DNA of 64,000 bases from Holophaga foetida DSM 6591 (lineage in GTDB: Bacteria > Acidobacteriota > Holophagae > Holophagales > Holophagaceae): NCBI RefSeq assembly GCF_000242615.2, contig NZ_KI912268.1, forward strand, positions 2,593,223-2,657,222, in the 5' to 3' direction. Shown here piece by piece: positions 54,513 to 62,934 of this stretch; the stretch's first letter is position 1; each line of letters opens with the position of its first letter. A program made the position numbers and the translations under genes. The notes under the pieces were generated by a model, which worked only from the letters and a program-made list of their open reading frames with translations, searched no databases and was not told the DNA's origin.

Positions 54513-55157
54513 ATGGCATCTTCCTATCGCTTCGCATTCGACAAGGCCCTGGCGGATCTGGAAGCCCAGGACCCCCTGCGGGTCTGCAGGAACACCCTGG
54601 CGCGGTGTGTTCCTGGGGGCTATGCCATCCTCTTCCTGGGGCGATCCGTGCGGGTTGATCTCCCTTCGAGGCAGGTCCTGGATGAGGTCGCGGGCCGTCC
54701 CCTGCCGCTGGGCACCGGCATGCTGGTCCTTCATCACTTGGCCTGGGCCAGGGATGTGGAACCCGAAGGGAACTGGATCAGCCTGAAGGAAGTTCCGGAG
54801 GGGGGTGACCTCTTCTTCCCGGCCTTCAAGAAGGAGGTCCTGGATGCCTTGGTGGAGGCATTCCAGTACGATCTTTCCGCCTTCCGGACAGCGGCTCTGC
54901 GTTTGGGAGCCAGGCCCCTGTCCATGGGCCAAGCGGGTGCCTGCTTCCAGATGTTTCCGAAGGTGCCTCTGGCGGTGGCCCTGTGGGGTGCCGATGAGGA
55001 GTTGCCGGGATCCGCCACCTTCCTCTTCGATCGCACCATCCATCACTTTGCTCCCCTGGAGACCCTTATCGGTTTCGGGTACTACTTGGCCCATGTCCTG
55101 GTGCGGGCCCCAGAGGTGAAGGTACCCACCCGGAGGGTTGACCCCTTCTGGGAATAA
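54513..55157 (+). CDS. DUF3786-family protein
   Basis: 214 aa. Matches the DUF3786 layout by memory: N-terminal YRFAFDKALADLEAQDPLRV, a central LGTGMLVLHHLAWARDVEPE and a C-terminal GSATFLFDRTIHHFAPLETL. This family is common in strict anaerobes, often next to corrinoid or acetyl-CoA enzymes. No catalytic role is known. Divergent from the AMMECR1 gene. Confidence 0.72.
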   Translation: MASSYRFAFDKALADLEAQDPLRVCRNTLARCVPGGYAILFLGRSVRVDLPSRQVLDEVAGRPLPLGTGMLVLHHLAWARDVEPEGNWISLKEVPEGGDLFFPAFKKEVLDALVEAFQYDLSAFRTAALRLGARPLSMGQAGACFQMFPKVPLAVALWGADEELPGSATFLFDRTIHHFAPLETLIGFGYYLAHVLVRAPEVKVPTRRVDPFWE

Positions 55158-55219
55158 GTTACATTCCCGTTTCCGGTGGATTGCAGCCTTGATTGACCAT
55201 TGCGGAGAAGGCTTCCACC

Positions 55220-56302
55220 ATGGAACTTTCTGTCTTGAGGACTGCCATGCCCCGCGCCGCCAAACCTGCCCCCAAACCCGTCAAGTCTGCCGCCAGCCCG
55301 AAGGCTCTCAAGGCTCCCAAGGCCCCTGCCCTGGGCCCCGTGGGCGCCTACATCAAGTACCACTTCCGCCACTTCAACGCCGCTGCTCTCATCGATGCGG
55401 CCGAGGGGTACCGGGTTTTCCTGGAGCAGGGCGGACAGATGATGGTGACCATGGGCGGAGCCATGAGCACGGCGGAACTGGGGCTCTCCCTGGCCGAGAT
55501 GATCCGCCAGGACAAGGTCCACCTCATCGTCTGCACCGGCGCCAATCTCGAAGAGGACATCTTCAATCTGGTGGCCCATGACTTCTACGAGCGGGTGCCC
55601 CACTACCGGGATCTCACCCCCCAGGACGAGAAGGCCCTCCTGGACCGCCACATGAACCGGGTGACCGATACCTGCATCCCCGAGATGGAGGCCATGCGCC
55701 GCATCGAGAAGGCCATGCTCAAGGTCTGGATGGACGCCGACCAGAAGGGCAAGCGCTTCTTCCCCCACGAATTCTTCCAGCAGGTCCTCAAGTCCGGCGC
55801 CCTGAAGAAGTCCTATCAGATCGACCCCAAGAACTCCTGGATGCTGGCGGCCCTCGAAAAGAACGTTCCCATCGTGGTTCCCGGATGGGAGGACTCCACC
55901 CTGGGCAACATGTTCGCCGCAGCGGTCATCCGGGGCGAGATCAAGAACGTCCATACCGTGCGCACCGGCATCGAGTACATGACCTGGCTGGCGGACTTCT
56001 ACCTCCAGACCACCAAGAAGAAGCCCCTGGGCATGTTCCAGATCGGCGGGGGCATTTCCGGGGACTTCCCCATCTGCGTCGTGCCCATGCTCGAGCAGGA
56101 CCTGGAGATGAAGAACACCCCGCTCTGGGGTTACTTCTGCCAGATCAGTGACAGCACCACCAGTTACGGTTCCTACTCTGGCGCCGTCCCCAACGAGAAG
56201 ATCACCTGGGGGAAGCTCGATGTCGAAACCCCCAAGTTCATCGTCGAATCCGACGCCACCATTGTGGCCCCCCTGGTGTTCGCGTACCTGCTGGGTTGGT
56301 AG
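55220..56302 (+). CDS. Deoxyhypusine-synthase-like protein
   Basis: 360 aa from the ATG at 55220; an ATG at 55247 or a TTG at 55193 are alternatives. A Lys/Pro/Ala-rich N-terminal tail of ~35 aa precedes the NAD-dependent DHS fold: MMVTMGGAMSTAELGLSLAE, IVCTGANLEEDIFNL, and the C-terminal SGAVPNEKITWGKLDV, whose Lys matches the active-site region of deoxyhypusine synthase. Bacteria lack eIF5A, so members make homospermidine or another aminobutylated product. Ends with a strong terminator. Confidence 0.83.
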   Translation: MELSVLRTAMPRAAKPAPKPVKSAASPKALKAPKAPALGPVGAYIKYHFRHFNAAALIDAAEGYRVFLEQGGQMMVTMGGAMSTAELGLSLAEMIRQDKVHLIVCTGANLEEDIFNLVAHDFYERVPHYRDLTPQDEKALLDRHMNRVTDTCIPEMEAMRRIEKAMLKVWMDADQKGKRFFPHEFFQQVLKSGALKKSYQIDPKNSWMLAALEKNVPIVVPGWEDSTLGNMFAAAVIRGEIKNVHTVRTGIEYMTWLADFYLQTTKKKPLGMFQIGGGISGDFPICVVPMLEQDLEMKNTPLWGYFCQISDSTTSYGSYSGAVPNEKITWGKLDVETPKFIVESDATIVAPLVFAYLLGW

Positions 56303-56333
56303 AGAGCGGGGCCTTTCTTTTCGTCCACGACAC

Positions 56334-56368
56334 ATCGGCGCCGAGGGGGAACCCGAAGCGCCGATTTT
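56334..56368 (+). terminator. Terminator of the DHS-like gene
   Basis: ATCGGCGC (56334-56341) pairs with GCGCCGAT (56358-56365) across a 16-base loop and is followed by TTTTGT. Confidence 0.8.
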
Positions 56369-56370
56369 GT

Positions 56371-56562
56371 AGGTGTGCTTACTGTGCCCGTTTTGCGGTA
56401 CTTGTGGTTTGCCTGACGGGCCATGCTTATCGTTCTAATTGCCCTTTTCATAGTGTGGTTGGGTAGGCATTTACCGGCATAAACCCGACCCTGGGGAGGC
56501 CTGTCTGTAACGGGTTCGTAGGTTGAATTTGCTCATAAATGAAGGCTATTCGTGTTTCCATG
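56371..56562 (+). ncRNA. Candidate structured RNA or leader between two terminators
   Basis: A 190-base gap that is not coding. It starts after one terminator and ends at another, and contains a perfect wobble-tolerant stem (GGTTGGGT around 56458 with ACCCGACC around 56485) and AACCCG/CGGGTT pairing options. I do not recognise a known riboswitch, 6S or tmRNA. A promoter-like TTGCCT/TTGTGG block lies near 56400-56440. Could be a small RNA gene or an attenuated leader. Confidence 0.35.
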
Positions 56563-56585
56563 GCCCCCTTTGGGGGCTTTTTTTT
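56563..56585 (+). terminator. Rho-independent terminator upstream of the cyclase operon
   Basis: GCCCCC-TTT-GGGGGC followed by eight T residues. It lies 122 bases before the start codon of the cyclase gene and 260 bases after the DHS-like stop. Confidence 0.9.
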
Positions 56586-56615
56586 AAGGCGATAAGTTTT
56601 TTTCGCGTTTCCCTG

Positions 56616-56644
56616 TTGACAAGAAAATGGGGTGGAATTACTTT
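56616..56644 (+). promoter_or_regulatory. Sigma-70-type promoter of the cyclase operon
   Basis: TTGACA at 56616-56621, a 17-base spacer and TACTTT at 56639-56644, just past the terminator and about 63 bases before the start codon. The -35 is a full consensus match. Confidence 0.65.
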
Positions 56645-56706
56645 AATCGTGTCCCACACAACAATACAGGTGGATCGCCAGACGAGACACCGATACGGAG
56701 AACCCC

Positions 56707-57897
56707 ATGACCACTCTCACCACCTCCTCCTCCATCTCCTTCCGCGAGATCTCCTCCGAACCCGGCGTCTCCCACCTCCTGGCCGCGGGTGAAATGGTCC
56801 GCCTGAAGACCCACCTGATCCCGGACCCCCCCTACTACTTCGGCAACCGGATCACCGGCCAGCTGGGTGGGCTCATCAAGGAGCAGAACCCCGATCGTGT
56901 CTACCTGGTGACCAACCAGATGCTCCTCGACCTCTATGGAGCCGAGCTCCAGAAGTCCTTCCCTGAGAACAACCTGAACGTCACGGTCATCACCATCGAG
57001 GACACCGAGGAGACCAAGACCTTCAAGACCCTCGAGCACCTCTGCGAAACCCTGGTTGGCCAGAACGTCTCCAAGGCCTCCCTGGTCATCGGCTTCGGCG
57101 GCGGCTGCCTCACCAACATCGTGGGTCTGGCTTCGGCCATGATCTTCCGCGGCATCCGTTACGTCGAGATCCCCACCACCCTGATGGGCGTCACCGACAG
57201 CAGCCTCAGCAACAAGCAGGCGGTGAACGGCCGCCACGGCAAGAACCAGTTCGGTGTTTACTACGGACCCGTCTTCCTCTTCGGCGACACCCAGTTCCTG
57301 ATGAGCGAGCCCGTGGGGGGCAAGAAGTCGGCCATTGTCGAGGGCATCAAGAATGGCTGGATCTCCGACCCCTCCCTGGTGGATTACTTCGAAGCCAAGC
57401 TCCAGACCGATCTGAAGGACTACACCGAGCAGGACATCACCGAACTGTCCCTGAAGATCATCCTGTCCAAGCTGGAGATCCTCAAGGCGGACCCCACCGA
57501 GAAGAAGCTCGGCATGATCCTGGAATACGGCCACACCTTCGGCCACGCCATGGAGTTCATCACCAAGGGCGCCATCACCCACGGCATGGCGGTGGCCAAG
57601 GGCATGTGCATCGCAGCCGAGCTGGGCAACCGCCTCGGGTACATCTCCCGCGAGGTGGTGGACCGCCACTACCGGATCTTCGGTGAAACCTTGGGCCTCG
57701 ACCTCAACATCCCCGCCAATGTGTCCGTCGAAGAGATGCTGCACGTCATGGTGAGCGACAACAAGAAGACCCTCGGCGGCACCAAGTTCGTGCTCCTGGA
57801 GCGGGTCGGCAAGTGCCTCAATCCCGATGGCGACTACCAGGTGAAGGTGCCTGCCGAGATCGTCAAGGCCATCCTGGACGAGTACAAGCAGCGTTAA
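56707..57897 (+). CDS. Sugar-phosphate cyclase, 2-deoxy-scyllo-inosose-synthase-like
   Basis: 396 aa. Dehydroquinate-synthase superfamily: SLVIGFGGGCLTNIVGLASA near residues 126-145, EIPTTLMGVTDSSLSNKQAV near 160-179 with GKNQFGVYYGP, and zinc ligands in AIVEGIKNG, EYGHTFGHAME (His276, His280) and ITHGMAVAKGM. The KQAVN sequence after the Ser-Ser motif is that of 2-deoxy-scyllo-inosose synthase and related cyclases; dehydroquinate synthases have GGKTxVN there. Reaction by analogy: cyclisation of a sugar 6-phosphate to a cyclitol ketone. First gene of a three-gene operon. Confidence 0.85.
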   Translation: MTTLTTSSSISFREISSEPGVSHLLAAGEMVRLKTHLIPDPPYYFGNRITGQLGGLIKEQNPDRVYLVTNQMLLDLYGAELQKSFPENNLNVTVITIEDTEETKTFKTLEHLCETLVGQNVSKASLVIGFGGGCLTNIVGLASAMIFRGIRYVEIPTTLMGVTDSSLSNKQAVNGRHGKNQFGVYYGPVFLFGDTQFLMSEPVGGKKSAIVEGIKNGWISDPSLVDYFEAKLQTDLKDYTEQDITELSLKIILSKLEILKADPTEKKLGMILEYGHTFGHAMEFITKGAITHGMAVAKGMCIAAELGNRLGYISREVVDRHYRIFGETLGLDLNIPANVSVEEMLHVMVSDNKKTLGGTKFVLLERVGKCLNPDGDYQVKVPAEIVKAILDEYKQR

Positions 57898-57926
57898 GTC
57901 GGCCCACACGGATACCCGGAGATCAC

Positions 57927-58745
57927 ATGTTCAAGCTCTGCTTCAACTCGACCACCCTCCGCAATCTGGACCTCTTCCACGCGCTGAAGGAAATCAAGGG
58001 CGCCGGCTATGAGGGGGTCGAGCTCACCCTGAACGACACCCACCTGCACCCGCTGGGCGCCACCGATGCCAGGATCCGGGAGCTGCGGGAGTTCTGCCTG
58101 GATGCCGGGATTTCCATCGTGTGTGTCGCAGCCGGTGGCCCTACCCTTTTGGGCGAGGTGCCCTACGAGCCCTCCCTCATTGGTTCGGATGCCGCGGGAC
58201 GGCTGCGGCGACGGGACCTGATCAAGCGCTCCATGGAAGTCACCCATCTGCTGGGTGTGCCGGTGATGAACTTCAACAGCGGCTTCCTGAGGGAGGAGGT
58301 GAGCTCCGAACAGGCGGCGGACCGCCTCCGGGAGGCCATCGATGAGTTCCTGGCAGAGGGAAGCGACCTGATCCTGGTCATGGAGCCCGAACCAGGGTTC
58401 TACATCGGCACCACCGATGCCGCCCTGCCGGTGATCCAGGCCGTGGATTCCCCGCGCCTGCGCCTGAACCTCGATATCGGCCATGTCTTCTGCTGCGAAG
58501 AGCAGCCCTACGAGGCCATCGAGAAGGCCCTGCCCTACGCCCGCCATATCCATATCGAAGACATCAAGGGGCGGGTCCACCATCACGAGATCCCGGGCGA
58601 GGGCGATATCGACTTCCGACGGGTGGTCGACAGCATCAAGAACTCCGGGTACGAACACTTTGTCAGCGTCGAGCTCCATCACCACGACACCCAGTGGGAA
58701 CGGGCCCTGAAAGAAAGCAGGAGCTACCTATGCCAGCTCATGTAG
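57927..58745 (+). CDS. Xylose-isomerase-like TIM-barrel sugar isomerase/epimerase
   Basis: 272 aa from the ATG at 57927, GGAG before it. AP-endonuclease-2-type TIM barrel: GAGYEGVELTLNDTHLH, MEVTHLLGVPVMNFNSG, ILVMEPEPG (metal Glu), LNLDIGHVFCCEEQPYEA (metal Asp), YARHIHIEDIKGRVHHHEIP (His and Glu ligands), GEGDIDFRRVV. These enzymes isomerise or epimerise sugars and inosoles (IolE/IolI group). Fits a step on the cyclase product. Overlaps the next gene. Confidence 0.85.
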   Translation: MFKLCFNSTTLRNLDLFHALKEIKGAGYEGVELTLNDTHLHPLGATDARIRELREFCLDAGISIVCVAAGGPTLLGEVPYEPSLIGSDAAGRLRRRDLIKRSMEVTHLLGVPVMNFNSGFLREEVSSEQAADRLREAIDEFLAEGSDLILVMEPEPGFYIGTTDAALPVIQAVDSPRLRLNLDIGHVFCCEEQPYEAIEKALPYARHIHIEDIKGRVHHHEIPGEGDIDFRRVVDSIKNSGYEHFVSVELHHHDTQWERALKESRSYLCQLM

Positions 58746-59764
58746 CCAATCGCGGACTCGTCATCCATTCCCCCGGCCAGGTCAGCCTGGACGCGCTGCC
58801 GATGCCGAGCCCCGGGCCTGGCGAGGTGCGGGTGAGGATGCGCTACGTGGCTCTCTGCGGCTCCGATAAGAAGCTCTTCGACGGCACCTACAAGGCCCCT
58901 CACAAATACCCCATCCTCATCGGACACGAGTGGGTGGGGGTGGTGGACGCCCTGGGCGAGAACTGCGCCCCGGGTCTGGCGGTGGGGGATCTGGTGACCG
59001 GGGACTGCTCCCTCTACTGCGGCGAGTGCTACTACTGCACCACCGAGGGCAACCGGAACCACTGCCTGAGCATCCAGAAGCGGGGCATCACCGTGGACGG
59101 CGCCTGCGCCGAGTTCATGGTGATCAACCGGCGCCACCTCTACCGCTGCGAGGGTGGCGGGGATGTCCTCTCCTACGTGCTCACCGAGCCCATGTCCGTC
59201 TCGGCCACGGCCATCGGCCTGCGCTTCAGCCGCGAAACCATGAAGAAGGTCCGCAAGGCCCTGGTCATCGGGGCGGGGGGCATCGGGGCCCTGGCCCTCT
59301 TCACCCTCCAGGACTACGGAATCCGGGACATCACCATCGTGGACCTGGTGCAGGAGAAGCTCGACGTGGCAGCGTCTCTGGGGGTCCCCGGGGTCAAGGC
59401 GAGGGTCTCGGATCTCACGGATCTGGAGGCGGACAGCTTCGACCTCATCCTGGAAGCCTCGGGCAGCGGCGCCGCCCTCAAGCGGACCGTGGCCCTGGCG
59501 GCCCCCGATGGCAAGATCGTCTGCATCGGCCACCAGGGAAGTCTGGAGATGGACTTCGGGCTGGTGATGAAGAAGTCCCTGACCCTGGCCGCCAGCATGG
59601 GCAGCACCGGCGGCTTCCAGGACGCCGCCCGGATCATCGCGGGCAGCCGCGAGGCCGTCTCCAGGGTCGTGACCCGGATCGTGCCCCTAGCCGAGTCCGC
59701 AGCCTATCTCAAGGAAGGGAAGGCTCATCCCGGGGATCTCAAGGTGGTCATCGATCTGGGGTGA
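58730..59764 (+). CDS. Zinc-dependent alcohol/cyclitol dehydrogenase
   Basis: 344 aa from the ATG at 58730 with AGGAG six bases upstream. MDR superfamily: catalytic zinc in LCGSDKKLFDG and ILIGHEWVGVVD; structural zinc lobe with four Cys in CSLYCGECYYCTTEGNRNHC; NAD fold ALVIGAGGIGALALFTLQDY. Related enzymes oxidise the hydroxyl of cyclitols or sorbitol, and a dehydrogenase of this type follows the cyclase in 2-deoxystreptamine pathways. No aminotransferase is seen here. Confidence 0.85.
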   Translation: MPAHVANRGLVIHSPGQVSLDALPMPSPGPGEVRVRMRYVALCGSDKKLFDGTYKAPHKYPILIGHEWVGVVDALGENCAPGLAVGDLVTGDCSLYCGECYYCTTEGNRNHCLSIQKRGITVDGACAEFMVINRRHLYRCEGGGDVLSYVLTEPMSVSATAIGLRFSRETMKKVRKALVIGAGGIGALALFTLQDYGIRDITIVDLVQEKLDVAASLGVPGVKARVSDLTDLEADSFDLILEASGSGAALKRTVALAAPDGKIVCIGHQGSLEMDFGLVMKKSLTLAASMGSTGGFQDAARIIAGSREAVSRVVTRIVPLAESAAYLKEGKAHPGDLKVVIDLG

Positions 59765-59876
59765 TGGTGGGAGGGAGGGCCCGGGATCTCTTGAGTGTGC
59801 GGGCCTTCGATTCCCTTCGGTGATGAATACCTTGGTCAACTGAATCAGGGCCAGGCGCGGAAATTAGCCGTCTACA

Positions 59877-59891
59877 TTCTTGTGACAAGAA
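59877..59891. promoter_or_regulatory. Dyad upstream of cas3
   Basis: TTCTTG-TGA-CAAGAA, extendable to ACATTCTTG and CAAGAAATGT, 66 bp before the cas3 start. Likely an operator or a promoter-proximal site of the Cas operon. The remaining 59765-59957 gap contains nothing else recognisable. Confidence 0.45.
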
Positions 59892-59957
59892 ATGTCTAGT
59901 CGCAATGGCTATTCTTGGGGGGTCATGTCAGTGATGTGAACCCAGGGGGGCCTTGCG

Positions 59958-62204
59958 ATGGCTGCAACCCAAAGTGATGTTCTCGCTCATGTTGTCCAAG
60001 GTGGGGCAGGTGATTGGCGCCAACATGACCTGGGTGACCACTTGGCCGGGACAGCTCGGCGTGCAGGTGCCTTTGCCGCTCAATTTGCTTCGGAGTCTTG
60101 GGCTGAGATGGCGGCCCAGTTGCATGATCTTGGGAAGGCAGGGGCGGATTTCCAGAGGTATCTGCGTACGGCCAGCGGATACGACGCTGAGGCTCACCTG
60201 GAGGGGAAGCATGGCAAGGTGGATCACAGCTCAGCTGGTGCGGTCTGGGCTTGTGGGCAATGGCGTATACAAGGGACCTTGTTGGCCTATCCCATTGCGG
60301 GCCACCATGCCGGGCTTCCCGATTGGATCGGGGGTGTCTCTGGATTAGAGGCGCGGGTCCGCAAGCTAGACCGGTTGAAGGAGGCCCAGGTTAACGGCAT
60401 GCTTGCGCTACTGGCATCTCTGAGGCCGCCGACCCAGCCTCCCAAAGTGGACCCGGACCATCCGGAAGACGTGCACCTCTGGCTGAGAATGCTCTTCTCC
60501 TGCCTAGTGGATGCCGATTTTCTAGACACTGAGGCGTTCATGGACCCAGCGCGGGTCGAGCTGCGCGGTCAGGAGCAGCCCCACCTAGGTGCCCTCAAGG
60601 CCAGGCTGGACGCTCACATGGCTGGGCTAGCTAGGGGGGCCGATGATTCTCCGGTCAACCGGGTGCGCTGCCAGGTGCTGGCCTCCTGTCGGGATGGTGC
60701 CGAGTTGGCGCCTGGCCTGTTCTCTTTGACGGTGCCCACGGGCGGTGGGAAGACCCTGGCCTCCATGGCCTTCGCCTTGGACCATGCGGTGCGCCACGGC
60801 AAGCGCCGGGTGGTGGTGGTCATTCCCTATACCAGCATCATCGAGCAGACCGCGGAGGTTCTGGCCAAGGTATTCGGTCCTGGGGTGGTGCTGGAGCACC
60901 ACAGCAACCTAGACCCGGCGCGGGAGACCCTGGCGGGGCGGCTCGCCTCCGAAAACTGGGATGCCCCCATCATCGTCACCACCAACGTCCAGTTCTTCGA
61001 GTCCCTGTTCGCCTCCCGCACCGGGGCCTGTCGCAAGTTGCACAATCTGGTGGATAGCGTGGTGGTCTTCGATGAGGCCCAGATGCTCCCCTCTTCGTTC
61101 CTGAAGCCCATCCTCCAGGTGCTGGGAACCCTGGTGCGGCAGTACGGGGCCTCGGCGGTGCTCTGTACGGCGACCCAGCCCACCCTGCAGGGGCGGATCG
61201 GCACCCAGGGGGCGGTCTTCACAGGACTGGAGGGGGTCCGCGAGTTGATGCCGGATCCTACGGGTCTGGCGGTGAGCCTGCGCCGCACCGCTCTGCGCCT
61301 CCACTCACCGGACTTCACTCCCGTCACCTGGGGGGCCCTGGCGGAGGAGTTGGCCGAAAAGGACCAAGTGCTCTGTATCGTGAACACCCGCCGGGACTGC
61401 CGGGAGCTCCACGCCTGCATGCCGGAAGGCACTCTCCACCTGTCGGCGCTCATGTGTCCCGAGCACCGCAGTGACCTGATCCGCATGATCAAGGAGCGTC
61501 TCAAGGCGGGCGATCCCATCCGGGTGATCTCGACCCAGCTGGTGGAAGCGGGCGTGGATCTGGACTTCCCGGTCGTGTACCGGGCCCTGGCGGGCCTGGA
61601 CTCCATGGCCCAGGCGGCGGGGCGCTGCAACCGGGAGGGGAAGCTGGGGCGACTGGGGGATGTGGTGCTCTTCACGCCCCCCAAGCCCGCCCCCTCGGGT
61701 TTGCTGCTCAAGGGGGAGGAGGCCGCTCGGGAGCTGCTGCGGGTGTGCCCGGAGCTGGCCCTGAGCTTGGCCCCGGAGGCCTTCACCCGTTATTTTCAGA
61801 CCTTCTACGGCAAGGTGAACAGCTTTGACGAGAAGGATATGGTGGGCCTGCTGGTGAAGGAGGCCCATCTCGCCAAGTTCCAGTTCCGTGAGGCCGCCGA
61901 GGCCTTTCGGCTCATCGATGAAGGGGATCAGGCCGCCATCATCGTTCGATATGGACCCCACCGGGAACGGATCGAGAGGCTAGTGGAGGCGCTGCGCTTT
62001 GCGGGCCCCAGCCGGGAGCGGCTCCGGGCGCTCCAGCGCTTCACGGTCACCCTTCCGGGTCGAGTGGTCCAGGAGCTTCACCGCCAGGGCGACATCGAGG
62101 AGGTGCAGGGCTTCTGGGTCCAGGTGGCCGACAGTCTCTACGACGACAGGGCTGGACTCTGTGCCGATGCCATCCGCTTCCGCCCCGATCTCTACACCCT
62201 TTGA
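59958..62204 (+). CDS. cas3: CRISPR-associated helicase/nuclease Cas3 (type I-C)
   Basis: 748 aa. HD nuclease domain first: QLHDLGKAGADFQRYL (His-Asp at residues 56-57), VDHSSAGAVWA, PIAGHHAGLPD. SF2 helicase: Walker A TVPTGGGKTLASMAFALDHA near residues 258-277, DExx box VVFDEAQMLPSSF (DEAQ), ATQPTLQGRI, and motif VI region QAAGRCNREGKLG. Shreds DNA recruited by Cascade. Start of the Cas operon; next gene 19 bases later. Confidence 0.95.
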   Translation: MAATQSDVLAHVVQGGAGDWRQHDLGDHLAGTARRAGAFAAQFASESWAEMAAQLHDLGKAGADFQRYLRTASGYDAEAHLEGKHGKVDHSSAGAVWACGQWRIQGTLLAYPIAGHHAGLPDWIGGVSGLEARVRKLDRLKEAQVNGMLALLASLRPPTQPPKVDPDHPEDVHLWLRMLFSCLVDADFLDTEAFMDPARVELRGQEQPHLGALKARLDAHMAGLARGADDSPVNRVRCQVLASCRDGAELAPGLFSLTVPTGGGKTLASMAFALDHAVRHGKRRVVVVIPYTSIIEQTAEVLAKVFGPGVVLEHHSNLDPARETLAGRLASENWDAPIIVTTNVQFFESLFASRTGACRKLHNLVDSVVVFDEAQMLPSSFLKPILQVLGTLVRQYGASAVLCTATQPTLQGRIGTQGAVFTGLEGVRELMPDPTGLAVSLRRTALRLHSPDFTPVTWGALAEELAEKDQVLCIVNTRRDCRELHACMPEGTLHLSALMCPEHRSDLIRMIKERLKAGDPIRVISTQLVEAGVDLDFPVVYRALAGLDSMAQAAGRCNREGKLGRLGDVVLFTPPKPAPSGLLLKGEEAARELLRVCPELALSLAPEAFTRYFQTFYGKVNSFDEKDMVGLLVKEAHLAKFQFREAAEAFRLIDEGDQAAIIVRYGPHRERIERLVEALRFAGPSRERLRALQRFTVTLPGRVVQELHRQGDIEEVQGFWVQVADSLYDDRAGLCADAIRFRPDLYTL

Positions 62205-62223
62205 AATACGCCAGGAGCTGCCC

Positions 62224-62934
62224 ATGGAACATGCCAATCGGATCTATTGTCTGGAGGTGAGGGGCGACTTCGCCTGCTTCACCCGCCCAGAGATGAAGGT
62301 GGAGCGGGTCAGCTACGATGTCATCACCCCCTCCGCCGCTCGGGCCATCTTCGAGGCCATCTTCTGGAAACCCGCCATCCAGTGGCGGGTGCGGAAGATC
62401 GAAGTCCTCAACCCCATCCAGTGGACCAGCGTCCGCCGCAATGAGGTGGGGGCAGTGGCGAGCGGCAAGGATGGGCTCTTCGTGGAGGACAATCGCCAGC
62501 AGCGGGCCGGGCTCTTCCTGCGGGATGTGGCCTATCGGCTCCACGCCGAGATGGTGTTCATTCCCGTGGCCCGCCGGAAAGCCGGGGGACGGAGCACGCC
62601 GGAGGCCCTGGTGGACCCTGGGGAACGGGAAGTCCTCCGCCGTGATGAGAATCCCGCCAAGTACCAGGCTATGTTCGAGCGACGGGCCACCAAGGGACAG
62701 TGCTTCAACCAGCCCTACTTCGGGTGCCGGGAGTTCAGCCTGGGCAGCTACCGATTAGTGGACCCGGCCAGCGCCGATCCGGCCCCCATTCCCGAGGCGC
62801 GGGACCTGGGCTTCATGCTCTATGACCTGGACTTCCAGGCGGAGGGTGGTCCGGCACCTGCGTTCTTCCGGGCCCGTCTGGAGCAGGGCGTGGTCCATGT
62901 GCCCGACTGGGACAGCCCGGAGGTGCGGCGATGA
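62224..62934 (+). CDS. cas5c: Cas5c (Cas5d), type I-C
   Basis: 236 aa. RAMP-fold protein with RIYCLEVRGDFACFTRPEMK at the start and SYDVITPSAARAIFEAIFWK, the signature of Cas5d. The C-terminus FGCREFSLGSYRLVD is also family-typical. In type I-C this subunit processes pre-crRNA in place of Cas6 and holds the 5' handle. Overlaps cas8c by ATGA. Confidence 0.94.
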   Translation: MEHANRIYCLEVRGDFACFTRPEMKVERVSYDVITPSAARAIFEAIFWKPAIQWRVRKIEVLNPIQWTSVRRNEVGAVASGKDGLFVEDNRQQRAGLFLRDVAYRLHAEMVFIPVARRKAGGRSTPEALVDPGEREVLRRDENPAKYQAMFERRATKGQCFNQPYFGCREFSLGSYRLVDPASADPAPIPEARDLGFMLYDLDFQAEGGPAPAFFRARLEQGVVHVPDWDSPEVRR

